Virus record (IMG/VR): IMGVR_UViG_3300013110_000375
Span: 1 to 55,501 of that record
Origin: a virus
Length of the DNA stretch: 55,501 nt
Reading direction: 5' to 3' (one strand)
Both the position numbers and the translations under genes were made by a program. A model generated the notes under the pieces. That model was given only the letters and a program-made list of their open reading frames with translations. It searched no databases and was not told the origin of the DNA. This document shows, piece by piece, positions 16,383 through 23,010 of this stretch (the stretch's first letter is position 1; each line of letters begins with the position of its first letter).

Positions 16383-17383
16383 ATTTTCTCCGGAGAGTTT
16401 GAAAGGAATACATGTTTAACAAACGAGTTAGATCTTCCTATTTGATCTGTTATAAAGCTTGTCATTTTGTCATAGGAGTCAAATGTTTTAAGTTCGTTAT
16501 TGTGCTTCAATTTATATATTCCAAGTTTTCTTATAATATCACATTTGTTAACAACCAAATGAGTGGTCCCTGTTTGTCTCACGGCCTCAATCATCATGTC
16601 CAGATTGAGCCAGTTACAGTGTCTTCGTCTGCCCGTTGTAACGCCGAATTCTTGCCCTATATCGCCCAAGGCGGTCAAATCCGGGTCTTTAAAGAGTTCA
16701 TCGGGGAACAATGGGTCCACACCAGAACGGGTGTCATATATCTTAGATATGCCCCATATATGGCGAATCTTTTGCGGGGGAAAACCAAGGGAACAAGCAC
16801 CATACGGCAATGTTGTCGATGACGTTACATAGGGATAGTTGCCTTGATCAACATCAAGGTAATAGCCTTGGGCCCCTTCACACAATATTCGACCAGATAG
16901 TTTTTCATCCCAAAGTAATTTTGAAGGGAGAATGTCTCTTGCCAATTGGCCTGTTCTTGCCATTTTATCGGCATAACATGGTGCGATTCCCTTTGATGTT
17001 GTTCCAAGTTTTTTTGCTAAACTTTTCTTATCTTTATTAATATGTTTATCGGTTACAATATGTGCCCTTGGTGATACTTTAACAAGAGTTCTATCAAAAC
17101 CGCTTCTCTCAAGGTAATCTAACTCTTCTATTAATGAATCAGGATGGACCACGCACTGTGGACCAATAATAGATTTAATCCCGTGGAAAACCCCACTAGG
17201 AACCAGATGAGTTTTATATTTTTTTCCTCTGAGGAAGACGGTATGTCCTGCATTATTTCCCCCTGCCCAACGACATACATAGTCGTAGTTTCCTTTTTTG
17301 GTCAAATGGGAAGTTACCTTTCCTTTTCCTTCGTCTCCCCATGAAATTCCGAACACAACATCAACGTATTTAATTTCTTTCAT
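16379..17383 (-). CDS. purA: Adenylosuccinate synthetase, short PurA/PurZ-like form
   Basis: 334 residues, about 100 shorter than E. coli PurA and close in size to archaeal PurA and to phage PurZ. The P-loop GISWGDEGKGK keeps the catalytic Asp at residue 17, which the PurZ enzymes of 2-aminoadenine phages replace. GNNAGHT keeps the catalytic His, GVTTGRRRHCNWLN forms the aspartate loop, and VNKCDI is the GTP-base motif. So the chemistry seen is that of PurA, making adenylosuccinate from IMP. Substrate on dGMP cannot be excluded from sequence alone. The ATG at 17383 follows GGAGG and a consensus promoter. Confidence 0.88.
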   Translation of the reverse strand: MKEIKYVDVVFGISWGDEGKGKVTSHLTKKGNYDYVCRWAGGNNAGHTVFLRGKKYKTHLVPSGVFHGIKSIIGPQCVVHPDSLIEELDYLERSGFDRTLVKVSPRAHIVTDKHINKDKKSLAKKLGTTSKGIAPCYADKMARTGQLARDILPSKLLWDEKLSGRILCEGAQGYYLDVDQGNYPYVTSSTTLPYGACSLGFPPQKIRHIWGISKIYDTRSGVDPLFPDELFKDPDLTALGDIGQEFGVTTGRRRHCNWLNLDMMIEAVRQTGTTHLVVNKCDIIRKLGIYKLKHNNELKTFDSYDKMTSFITDQIGRSNSFVKHVFLSNSPEKI

Positions 17384-17404
17384 ATGGACCTCCGTTGCTT
17401 CTAT

Positions 17405-17432
17405 ATTATAACATATTCTCACGATTTGTCAA
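17405..17432 (-). promoter_or_regulatory. Sigma70-type promoter for purA-exonuclease
   Basis: TTGACA (17432-17427), 16-base spacer, TATAAT (17410-17405) on the minus strand, perfect in both boxes. It follows the terminator at 17435-17460 by a few bases, which separates this transcript from uvsX. Confidence 0.92.
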
Positions 17433-17434
17433 AT

Positions 17435-17460
17435 AAAAAACCCCGAAAATTCGGGGTTTT
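17435..17460 (-). terminator. Intrinsic terminator after uvsX
   Basis: An 11-bp palindrome with core CCCCGAA/TTCGGGG flanked by A and T runs on the two sides (plus-strand 17437-17460), so it should work in both directions. On the minus strand it ends the uvsX transcript 20 bases after the stop codon. Confidence 0.88.
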
Positions 17461-17480
17461 TGGTTGGACTGGTCTGTTGG

Positions 17481-18566
17481 TTATTTTTTATATTTATCAA
17501 TAAATTCTTCTTCAAGAATTGACACGACAACTGATCTAAAATCTTTATCTTTTAGTTTGTTGATCCAGTCTTTAGACTGAAATTTATATTCTTTTCCATC
17601 TTTACCAAAGACTGATTTCCATGCGCCAGAAGCTTTAAATCTATCTGATTTAATATTTGACAAAGCGTGAAGCCATGATTCTTCATCAGCAATACGAACT
17701 TTATCGCCACCCCACATCACATTAAAAATACATTCTCGACCATAACCAGCAGATCGAACCTTTTCAATACGAGCCTTAACCTCAGAGCCAATCTGTGTGC
17801 CGTTTTCATCCAATATGCGGCCTGCTTTTGCTTTGCGTCGAGTCAACCAAATACGCAAAGCGGTATGATAGACAATTGATTTTCCACCGGGTGTGAAATA
17901 TGGTGTTGTCATCATCTCTGCTGGTCTGCCCATATTAGTTTTTAACTGATTGAGCAAAAGAAGTGTTGACTGAGTTCTTTCCAAGGGAATCTGCAATTTC
18001 TTAAAAGCCAATGAAAGTACCCTTGGTTTAACTGCCATAGATGATTGGGGGTTGAAATCGCCCTCAACATCTCTTTCGGTTGGAGTTGCCGCAACAGAAT
18101 CCCAAATAAACAATAATTGTTGTTCTGGCCATTTTTCCATTGCGAACTCTATTATTCCAAGAACCTTTTCAACTGAAATTGCTTGAACATAAAGAACCTC
18201 TTTCATATCACAACCAGCCTTCTCTAAAAAGTCTCTATCGACTGCTGCTTCAGCATCAAAATAGATCACCTTCATTCCCATCTTGTTGGCGTTAGCTGCT
18301 ATAACGGTTGCCATAAACGATTTACCAGCAGATGAAAGACCTGCAAGTTCTGTTATTCTGCCAACTGGAATCCCGGCTTTTTTGCCGGGATATATTGACC
18401 AATCCAGCAAAGATGAACCAGTTGGAATCCAATCTTTAATATGTGCTGGGTTGTCATGTTCTAAATCATAAGCCGCTTCAATACCAAGCTTCTTATTTAT
18501 TGCCTTCACCATATCGGTGGTATCAATCTTTCCCGGCTTAAGAGCCATTTGTAATAGTTTTCCCAT
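17481..18566 (-). CDS. uvsX: UvsX/RecA-like recombinase
   Basis: 361 residues. The RecA core has Walker A GLSSAGKSF near residue 76, Walker B LLFIWDSVAA near 150, and the L2-region sequence TTPYFTPGGKS. The protein binds single-stranded DNA and drives strand exchange for recombination-dependent replication, working with the gp32-like SSB at 20435. GGAGG lies five bases before the ATG. The start overlaps the preceding nuclease-like gene by 29 bases. An intrinsic terminator follows. Confidence 0.93.
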   Translation of the reverse strand: MGKLLQMALKPGKIDTTDMVKAINKKLGIEAAYDLEHDNPAHIKDWIPTGSSLLDWSIYPGKKAGIPVGRITELAGLSSAGKSFMATVIAANANKMGMKVIYFDAEAAVDRDFLEKAGCDMKEVLYVQAISVEKVLGIIEFAMEKWPEQQLLFIWDSVAATPTERDVEGDFNPQSSMAVKPRVLSLAFKKLQIPLERTQSTLLLLNQLKTNMGRPAEMMTTPYFTPGGKSIVYHTALRIWLTRRKAKAGRILDENGTQIGSEVKARIEKVRSAGYGRECIFNVMWGGDKVRIADEESWLHALSNIKSDRFKASGAWKSVFGKDGKEYKFQSKDWINKLKDKDFRSVVVSILEEEFIDKYKK

Positions 18567-19152
18567 TTAACCTCCAATAATTTTCTAAATCTTGCCTATT
18601 ATTAATTTTTTGACCATGTTCTTTAATATATTTCCAAGGAATTTTAGGATCATTCAATGAGGTTCCCACCTCTATTGTATAAAATAAACGTCCAAGATCC
18701 TCTTCATCTATTTGACCTTCCAACAAAGGAAGTATCTTTGTTTTCGCTTCGATAGAGCCGAAGTATTTTTTCCTACCTTCATTAAAAGGTTTTACAACTT
18801 TTTCTTGAATCCAAGGATCTAAAGCATCAAGGGTCAGTGCATAATGTTCATTAAAATTGCCATTCCATTTGGCACCAGAATATTCACTAAAGACAAATAT
18901 ATTTGTTTTTTTCTTCCATTCTTCTACCTTTTTAAGGCCGAAGCCCCTTGCCGTACTTACATCATTTTTAGACTTAAGTTTATTTTTGCGAATAACAAAT
19001 TCTGGTTTTGTTTTAAGTTCTACTGTAACCTCTTCATTATCAATAAATGTTTTTGCGTCTGGCCAATATTGGTTACCTCTGTTGGTTTCTGAAAAATCAG
19101 AGAGGCCAAAATGTTTAATTTGGGCCTTTTCTCTAACATCATCTTGTGCCAT
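18538..19152 (-). CDS. Candidate PD-(D/E)XK nuclease
   Basis: 204 residues. QYWPDAKTFIDNEEVTVELK contains a PD pair, a 12-residue gap and an E-x-K (ELKTK), the layout of PD-(D/E)XK nucleases, at about residues 31-50. The rest is helical and charged and gives no closer match. It lies directly before uvsX, overlapping by 29 bases, so a recombination or DNA-end role is plausible (inference). The ATG at 19152 follows GGAGG; a start four codons earlier has no ribosome site. Its leader has hairpin A. Confidence 0.55.
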   Translation of the reverse strand: MAQDDVREKAQIKHFGLSDFSETNRGNQYWPDAKTFIDNEEVTVELKTKPEFVIRKNKLKSKNDVSTARGFGLKKVEEWKKKTNIFVFSEYSGAKWNGNFNEHYALTLDALDPWIQEKVVKPFNEGRKKYFGSIEAKTKILPLLEGQIDEEDLGRLFYTIEVGTSLNDPKIPWKYIKEHGQKINNRQDLENYWRLNGKTITNGS

Positions 19153-19164
19153 TTTATCCTCCAT

Positions 19165-19194
19165 AAAAAACGAGGCATCTGTAACCCATGCCCC
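19165..19194 (-). promoter_or_regulatory. Leader hairpin A / terminator before the nuclease gene
   Basis: On the minus strand GGGGCAT, loop GGGTTACAG, ATGCCTC, then a base and six T. The stem is 7 bp with one G-U. It has the form of an intrinsic terminator but sits only 13-42 bases before the start codon at 19152, so it may act as an attenuator. It resembles elements B and C. Confidence 0.6.
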
Positions 19195-19208
19195 CCTGCG
19201 GTCTTAAC

Positions 19209-20147
19209 TCATTGGTTAAGTTTCTTTTTAAGATGCTTTTTATATCCTGAGAAACAGGATGACATCTTATTTTTACCAATAGTCGAACGCTGTGGGCTTT
19301 GATAGAATGACTCTATTATGCCCAAGGCAACCGACTCTTCGTGCATATTAACAACACTGCCGCCTCTTTGTTTGAAGTCGGAGGCTACATTTCTTTGCTT
19401 ACCTCTGGCGACAGACATGGCCCCGATGAAAGACTCAAAAGCACTTGAAATACTCTTGTCGCCAAGAACACCAGTATTTTTGAATACATGGGCCAAACCA
19501 CCAAGTAACTCATTTTGAGCCACCTTTTCATTAGTCCAAGTTTTTTGGATCAAGCTAGAGGCATTAATAACTGGACCTAAACCTGTTTTTTGAACAGTGT
19601 TTCTAAATCCGTTAATCTTGACTCTCCAAGCGGTGTTATTGTGTAACCCACTTGTTGCACCAACAGAGCTACCTTTTTCACCTGTTCCAAGCGACACACA
19701 CAAGCCAGACTTTGCCAAGTTACGGCTATCCTGCATTGCACTTTGGTCGCCAGAATGAACTTGGTGAACAAATACCTCATCGGAACTGAGTGATTTTCGA
19801 CCAGTTTTATTAATAATAACAAAGAGTTCACTTATCTGTTTTAAACTATCAACTTTGATAACTTGAACTGGCATTGTTTTAGCGTTTGGAAAAGCTTTTT
19901 TCCACAACTGGCGGCGATGGTCGCCGTCGAACAACAATCTTGTTCCGTCTGGTAGTTCTGCTACCAGTGGTGGTTGCCATAGGCCCCGATGAAACCCACC
20001 AACACAACTAATATATTTCTTAATTGTTTGGGATTCCGTTTTCCTATTAAGATAGGAAGGAATGTTAACATCTATATCAATAACTTGGACACTCTTGTTC
20101 AAGTTGTTGACTACGAAGCTTCCATTTCCATATAATTTTATTGACAT
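19209..20147 (-). CDS. ParB/DGQHR-like protein
   Basis: 312 residues. LLFDGDHRRQLWKKAFPNA at about residues 80-95, followed by MPVQVIKVD and FVIINKTGRKSLSSDE, corresponds to the ParB N-terminal / DGQHR motif region seen in ParB, sulfiredoxin-like proteins and DndB. No ParB helix-turn-helix or C-terminal dimer domain is evident. The C-terminal half is unknown. GGAGG precedes the ATG at 20147; an ATG four codons upstream overlaps that site. DNA-linked function is likely but the exact role is not known. Confidence 0.55.
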   Translation of the reverse strand: MSIKLYGNGSFVVNNLNKSVQVIDIDVNIPSYLNRKTESQTIKKYISCVGGFHRGLWQPPLVAELPDGTRLLFDGDHRRQLWKKAFPNAKTMPVQVIKVDSLKQISELFVIINKTGRKSLSSDEVFVHQVHSGDQSAMQDSRNLAKSGLCVSLGTGEKGSSVGATSGLHNNTAWRVKINGFRNTVQKTGLGPVINASSLIQKTWTNEKVAQNELLGGLAHVFKNTGVLGDKSISSAFESFIGAMSVARGKQRNVASDFKQRGGSVVNMHEESVALGIIESFYQSPQRSTIGKNKMSSCFSGYKKHLKKKLNQ

Positions 20148-20178
20148 TTTAACCTCCATTTTAGTTTCATATCAATTT

Positions 20179-20206
20179 GGCACATTTCAACCCGTGCCTA
20201 CTCACG
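20179..20206 (-). promoter_or_regulatory. Leader element C before the ParB-like gene, with two competing hairpins
   Basis: On the minus strand GGCAC, loop GGGTTGAAAT, GTGCC (20198-20179). The stem differs from elements A and B by a T-A to C-G exchange on both sides, so pairing is kept. A second hairpin, CCGTG-AGTAGG-CACGG, uses the same CAC and cannot form at the same time. No T-run follows. Confidence 0.5.
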
Positions 20207-20216
20207 GTGTTTTTTT
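20191..20216 (+). terminator. Possible plus-strand terminator
   Basis: On the plus strand CCGTG, loop CCTACT, CACGG, TG, then seven T. It fits an intrinsic terminator facing rightward, although no plus-strand gene precedes it. It may block antisense transcription or simply be the other face of element C. Confidence 0.4.
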
Positions 20217-20219
20217 ATT

Positions 20220-20328
20220 TTATTCAGCTTGGACTGCTGAATCTTGATCTTCTGATTGCACTTCTCCAGTGTCTTCAGATTTATCGCCACAAGCTATAAG
20301 CATTGCAGCTAACACAAAATACTTCATG
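20220..20328 (-). pseudogene. Small lipoprotein gene with an apparent one-base frameshift
   Basis: From ATG 20328 the frame reads MKYFVLAAMLIACGDKI and stops at 20275. The lipobox LIAC is clear and GGAGGA precedes the ATG. At a run of four A (20283-20280) a shift of one base would continue as SEDTGEVQSEDQDSAVQAE to a stop at 20220, an acidic tail typical of small lipoproteins of this type. Either a base was inserted in the run, the assembly has an error, or the ribosome shifts here. Element B lies in the leader. Confidence 0.6.
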
Positions 20329-20339
20329 TCTCCTCCATA

Positions 20340-20371
20340 AAAAAATGAGGCATCTGTTCAAGCCATGCCTC
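20340..20371 (-). promoter_or_regulatory. Leader hairpin B / terminator before the small lipoprotein
   Basis: On the minus strand GAGGCAT, loop GGCTTGAACAG, ATGCCTC, A, then six T. The perfect 7-bp stem with T-run looks like an intrinsic terminator, yet it lies 12-43 bases before the ATG at 20328. It is closely similar to element A over about 35 bases. Confidence 0.62.
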
Positions 20372-20390
20372 CCTGCGCTTCTAAAAATGA

Positions 20391-20429
20391 AGGGGCGCAA
20401 TTTATCTCCGCCGCGCCCCATGTGGCGGA
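20391..20429 (-). other. 3' hairpin pair of the SSB mRNA, possible pseudoknot
   Basis: Just after the SSB stop, stem 1 is TCCGCC (20429-20424) with GGCGGA (20412-20407), and stem 2 is GGGGCGC (20419-20413, inside loop 1) with GCGCCCC (20398-20392), then TTCATTTTT. Stem 2 alone would be a terminator; both together form an H-type pseudoknot with no base between the stems. Confidence 0.5.
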
Positions 20430-20434
20430 TGGTC

Positions 20435-21196
20435 CTAACTGTTCATGAATTTATTAAACGCAGCATCTACCTTATTTTCGGTATTATACTTTTGCGTTTC
20501 CACAGAACGAGACTCAGAGGTTGCATCGGAGGAAAGATATTCATCCAACAAAGCTTTAACTTCTTGAGTTGTAAGTCGTTGGAACAAAGTCTCAATTTCT
20601 GGGATAGATTCAACAAGTTCCTCACAATTCGCAACAGCCTCATCACATAACGCCGATGGTCTACGGCGCGGCTTTAGTTGGGTTTTGGGGAACGAGCCGG
20701 GAGTTCCGGGAACAGTATAAGTTAGGACCAAATCGGTTCCTGTCTCTGGATGTGTAATATCACCGTAATCTGGGTCAAGGACATATCCAAGAAGAGTTTC
20801 ATATGCCATCTTGCCGTAAGACCAGACCTTAACACCGTCTTTTTCTTTTCCTCTCACAAGAATCGGTGAAAAGTAACGCTTACGAACAAACAGCTTCTTT
20901 GCTTCACGCTTGGCAGTATCATCATTGTTTGAAACGCCATCTCTCCAAAGAGATGAAGCGAAATCACAAATGGGACATTCTTCGCCGTGATTCTTCTTAG
21001 GACAAAGAATTCCGGGATTTCTACCTACGTTATAATGAAAGTGATACTCTTTAAATGGGTCGCCATCTTCAGTGGGCATGATACGAATTGTTTGATCGCC
21101 CTCTTGTGGTCGCCATTTTGTACTGTTTTCACTTTTTTTACCTCCGTTCTTGGAGGCTTCTAGTTTTGCTCTCATTGCTTCTAAATTAATAGCCAT
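20435..21196 (-). CDS. gp32-like single-stranded DNA-binding protein
   Basis: 253 residues. It contains the zinc motif of T4 gp32 as CPKKNHGEECPICDF at about residues 65-79, between aromatic strands (YHFHYNVG) of the OB fold, and ends in an acidic region and a short helix (VDAAFNKFMNS) expected to bind replication partners. It coats single-stranded DNA for replication and UvsX recombination. AAAGGAG precedes the ATG. It has its own promoter (21276-21304) and a leader with a strong 5' hairpin, as well as a structured 3' end. Confidence 0.88.
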   Translation of the reverse strand: MAINLEAMRAKLEASKNGGKKSENSTKWRPQEGDQTIRIMPTEDGDPFKEYHFHYNVGRNPGILCPKKNHGEECPICDFASSLWRDGVSNNDDTAKREAKKLFVRKRYFSPILVRGKEKDGVKVWSYGKMAYETLLGYVLDPDYGDITHPETGTDLVLTYTVPGTPGSFPKTQLKPRRRPSALCDEAVANCEELVESIPEIETLFQRLTTQEVKALLDEYLSSDATSESRSVETQKYNTENKVDAAFNKFMNS

Positions 21197-21245
21197 TTTT
21201 TTACTCCTTTGTTGTTTGATCTTTATTGGGGATACACCCTAAAGT

Positions 21246-21265
21246 CGGGGGGCAAAAGCCCCCCG
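21246..21265 (-). promoter_or_regulatory. Hairpin at the predicted 5' end of the SSB mRNA
   Basis: CGGGGGGC, loop TTTT, GCCCCCCG on the minus strand, 8 bp and very stable. With transcription expected to start near 21269, it begins a few bases from the mRNA 5' end. No T-run follows, so it is not a terminator. A role in mRNA stability or regulation is inferred. Confidence 0.7.
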
Positions 21266-21275
21266 CTCATGTTAT

Positions 21276-21304
21276 ATTATAGCATTATTTTTGCATATTG
21301 TCAA
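21276..21304 (-). promoter_or_regulatory. Sigma70-type promoter for the SSB gene
   Basis: TTGACA (21304-21299), 17-base spacer, TATAAT (21281-21276) on the minus strand. The -35 box lies in the last codons of the gene at 21285-21539. Leader to the ATG at 21196 is about 70 bases. Confidence 0.9.
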
Positions 21305-21539
21305 ATGAAATTTCGACTGTTTTTTTACTCACGGTTCCATGGGCCGTTCCCCAGTTAAAGGTGCGAAAACCTTTTGCATTTACATCATAGACAATTTCTT
21401 GTCCAGTTTGAGTTTGGTGTGGCTTCTTCTTCCCCTCAAAGAGAGAAGATGGCATGTCGCCTGTCCGAACAAAAGTCATTGTACGAGTTTGGCCACCTTT
21501 GGTGGTAAAAGTTCCGGTATATGCGTTGTAGCTACTCAT
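21285..21539 (-). CDS. Small all-beta protein, possibly WYL_2/SH3-like
   Basis: 84 residues: TGTFTTKGGQTRTMTFVR, then GQEIVYDVNAKGFRTFNW. The pattern of a TKGGxxRTM strand and a later GFRTFNW strand resembles short SH3-fold proteins of marine phages, but the match is from memory and function is unknown. GGAG precedes the ATG. It has its own promoter at 21590-21618 and ends inside the SSB promoter. Confidence 0.6.
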   Translation of the reverse strand: MSSYNAYTGTFTTKGGQTRTMTFVRTGDMPSSLFEGKKKPHQTQTGQEIVYDVNAKGFRTFNWGTAHGTVSKKTVEISFDNMQK

Positions 21540-21589
21540 TGATTCTCCTTTATTTTAATGATTGCTTTTTTGTCTTAATTGACTCTTAT

Positions 21590-21618
21590 AATATAGCCGC
21601 TTTTGACTATATTGTCAA
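21590..21618 (-). promoter_or_regulatory. Sigma70-type promoter for the small gene at 21285
   Basis: TTGACA (21618-21613), 17-base spacer, TATATT (21595-21590) on the minus strand, just beyond the stop of the methylase gene. Start codon at 21539. Confidence 0.78.
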
Positions 21619-21627
21619 GTACTTTTT

Positions 21628-22497
21628 TTATTTTTTTCCTATCATCAATATCTCCCTCGCTTTTTTGGCACTATGGGTGCCGTCAGCGTTTTTCTTCCTT
21701 CTCCCTGCTGTATAAGTTACGTCGAAATAGACTAACTCATGATTGCCTGTGCGTTTTTCAAAGAATTGATCACCGATATCTCTGTTAGACATCAATGTAT
21801 ACGCTCCCTTGTCAACACAGGTATTTAAAAATTTAATAACTCTTTCTTGCATCTTGTCATCAAAATCGACTCCATATTGTGTAAATGAACCTCTGTATGG
21901 TGGGTCCAGAAAGACGTATGAGTCGCTCTGTACATAAGGTGTACTATCGGCAAAATCTCCGTCCAGCAATGTACACTGTTTGAGTGCTGTATGCCATGCT
22001 TTTACGTTATCTTTGTCGTATACCTTGGTCTTTTGATTTAGCAAGCCGCTTGGGGTCCCAAAGCGATTGTTGGTATTTTTATTAATTTGCCAAATGCCGT
22101 TAAATCCGGTTTTCATCAAGAAATAGAGTGACGCGCATTCTTCGGTCTTGGTCCACTTCTCATGATCATATGCATGTTCTTGTCGAAGAGCATAATAGAA
22201 CTTCTTACGACCGTCTTTGTCCAAAGGTAAATATGCATCAGACAACTGATCCATTCTTTTAAGAAACGGCTCTAAATCGCTTTTAATCGCTCGATATATG
22301 TTCATGATTGATTCATTATAATCATTAAGAACAAACTTTGCAGTTGGATTTAATTTATAGGCCCAAATAAACATTGCACCTCCGCCCAAAAATGGCTCAA
22401 CATAATGATTAACAGTTTCAGGCAAATAAGGTGCATATTTTTTAAGCATCTTGTTCTTGCCACCAGCCCACATAAATAAAGGTTTCATCTTGCTCAT
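21628..22497 (-). CDS. dam: D12-class N6-adenine DNA methyltransferase (Dam type)
   Basis: 289 residues. LFMWAGGKNKML (SAM-binding motif I of D12 enzymes), VEPFLGGGAMF, and the catalytic LDPPYRGSF (DPPY, motif IV) occur in the order of Dam and DpnM. The target is unknown, though Dam relatives methylate GATC. The C-terminus is rich in Lys (RRKKNADGTHSAKKAREI). It overlaps the stop-start of the EcoRI-like gene as ATGA, so the two are co-translated, as in a restriction-modification pair. It may instead protect phage DNA from host enzymes. Confidence 0.92.
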   Translation of the reverse strand: MSKMKPLFMWAGGKNKMLKKYAPYLPETVNHYVEPFLGGGAMFIWAYKLNPTAKFVLNDYNESIMNIYRAIKSDLEPFLKRMDQLSDAYLPLDKDGRKKFYYALRQEHAYDHEKWTKTEECASLYFLMKTGFNGIWQINKNTNNRFGTPSGLLNQKTKVYDKDNVKAWHTALKQCTLLDGDFADSTPYVQSDSYVFLDPPYRGSFTQYGVDFDDKMQERVIKFLNTCVDKGAYTLMSNRDIGDQFFEKRTGNHELVYFDVTYTAGRRKKNADGTHSAKKAREILMIGKK

Positions 22498-23009
22498 ATT
22501 ATCTCCTTAGTTAAGGTTTCTATTTCCATTTCCAAGTAATCAATCATATTTTGCTTCAACCAATCGCGTGAAAAGCCACCTTCATTCAAAAAACATGAAG
22601 GCCCCAAGTTGTGAAAAATGTTATATTTGCCTTTGTGGGGCCTATAAAGAGTTTTCCAGATCGGGTTATTGGGGCGAACACCAGAGCCAATTGCATATGT
22701 TACCAATGGGCAGCGGGGATTAGTAGACCTAATATGATCATAATTTTTAAACCAACGCTCTATGGCATTTCCTTCGTCATTTTGTTTCTTTCCCTCAAAG
22801 CTAGCTATAAGATGACCATCATAGAACCAAATTCCGCCATCGGGCTGGCAAGCACCGATACCATCAAGAAAGTATTCTTTGGGCAATTTATGTTTTCTTT
22901 CAAGAAGAGGATATTTTTCCATCATCTCATGGGCCACTTCTTTAGATATTTTTCGTATCATATCGTCATGTGATTTAGATTTTTCATCATATGCTTTTTT
23001 TCCTTGCAT
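22494..23009 (-). CDS. EcoRI-like restriction endonuclease candidate
   Basis: 171 residues. PDGG at residues 56-59, then E-G-K at 72-74 (SFEGKKQ), gives the PD-(D/E)XK catalytic set in the spacing of EcoRI (Asp91, Glu111, Lys113). GNAIER at 80-85 followed by KN matches the EcoRI stretch whose Asn, Ala, Glu and Arg read the AATT core of GAATTC. The segment between, which forms the DNA-wrapping arm in EcoRI, is missing, and the whole protein is about 100 residues shorter. It pairs by ATGA with the methylase gene and AAGGAG precedes its ATG. Cutting specificity is unproven. Confidence 0.72.
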   Translation of the reverse strand: MQGKKAYDEKSKSHDDMIRKISKEVAHEMMEKYPLLERKHKLPKEYFLDGIGACQPDGGIWFYDGHLIASFEGKKQNDEGNAIERWFKNYDHIRSTNPRCPLVTYAIGSGVRPNNPIWKTLYRPHKGKYNIFHNLGPSCFLNEGGFSRDWLKQNMIDYLEMEIETLTKEII

Positions 23010-23010
23010 A

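Noticed and set aside
16379-17383. Calling this gene PurZ and the phage a 2-aminoadenine (Z-DNA) phage
   Set aside because: The catalytic Asp of PurA is kept and no DatZ or MazZ gene is in the window.
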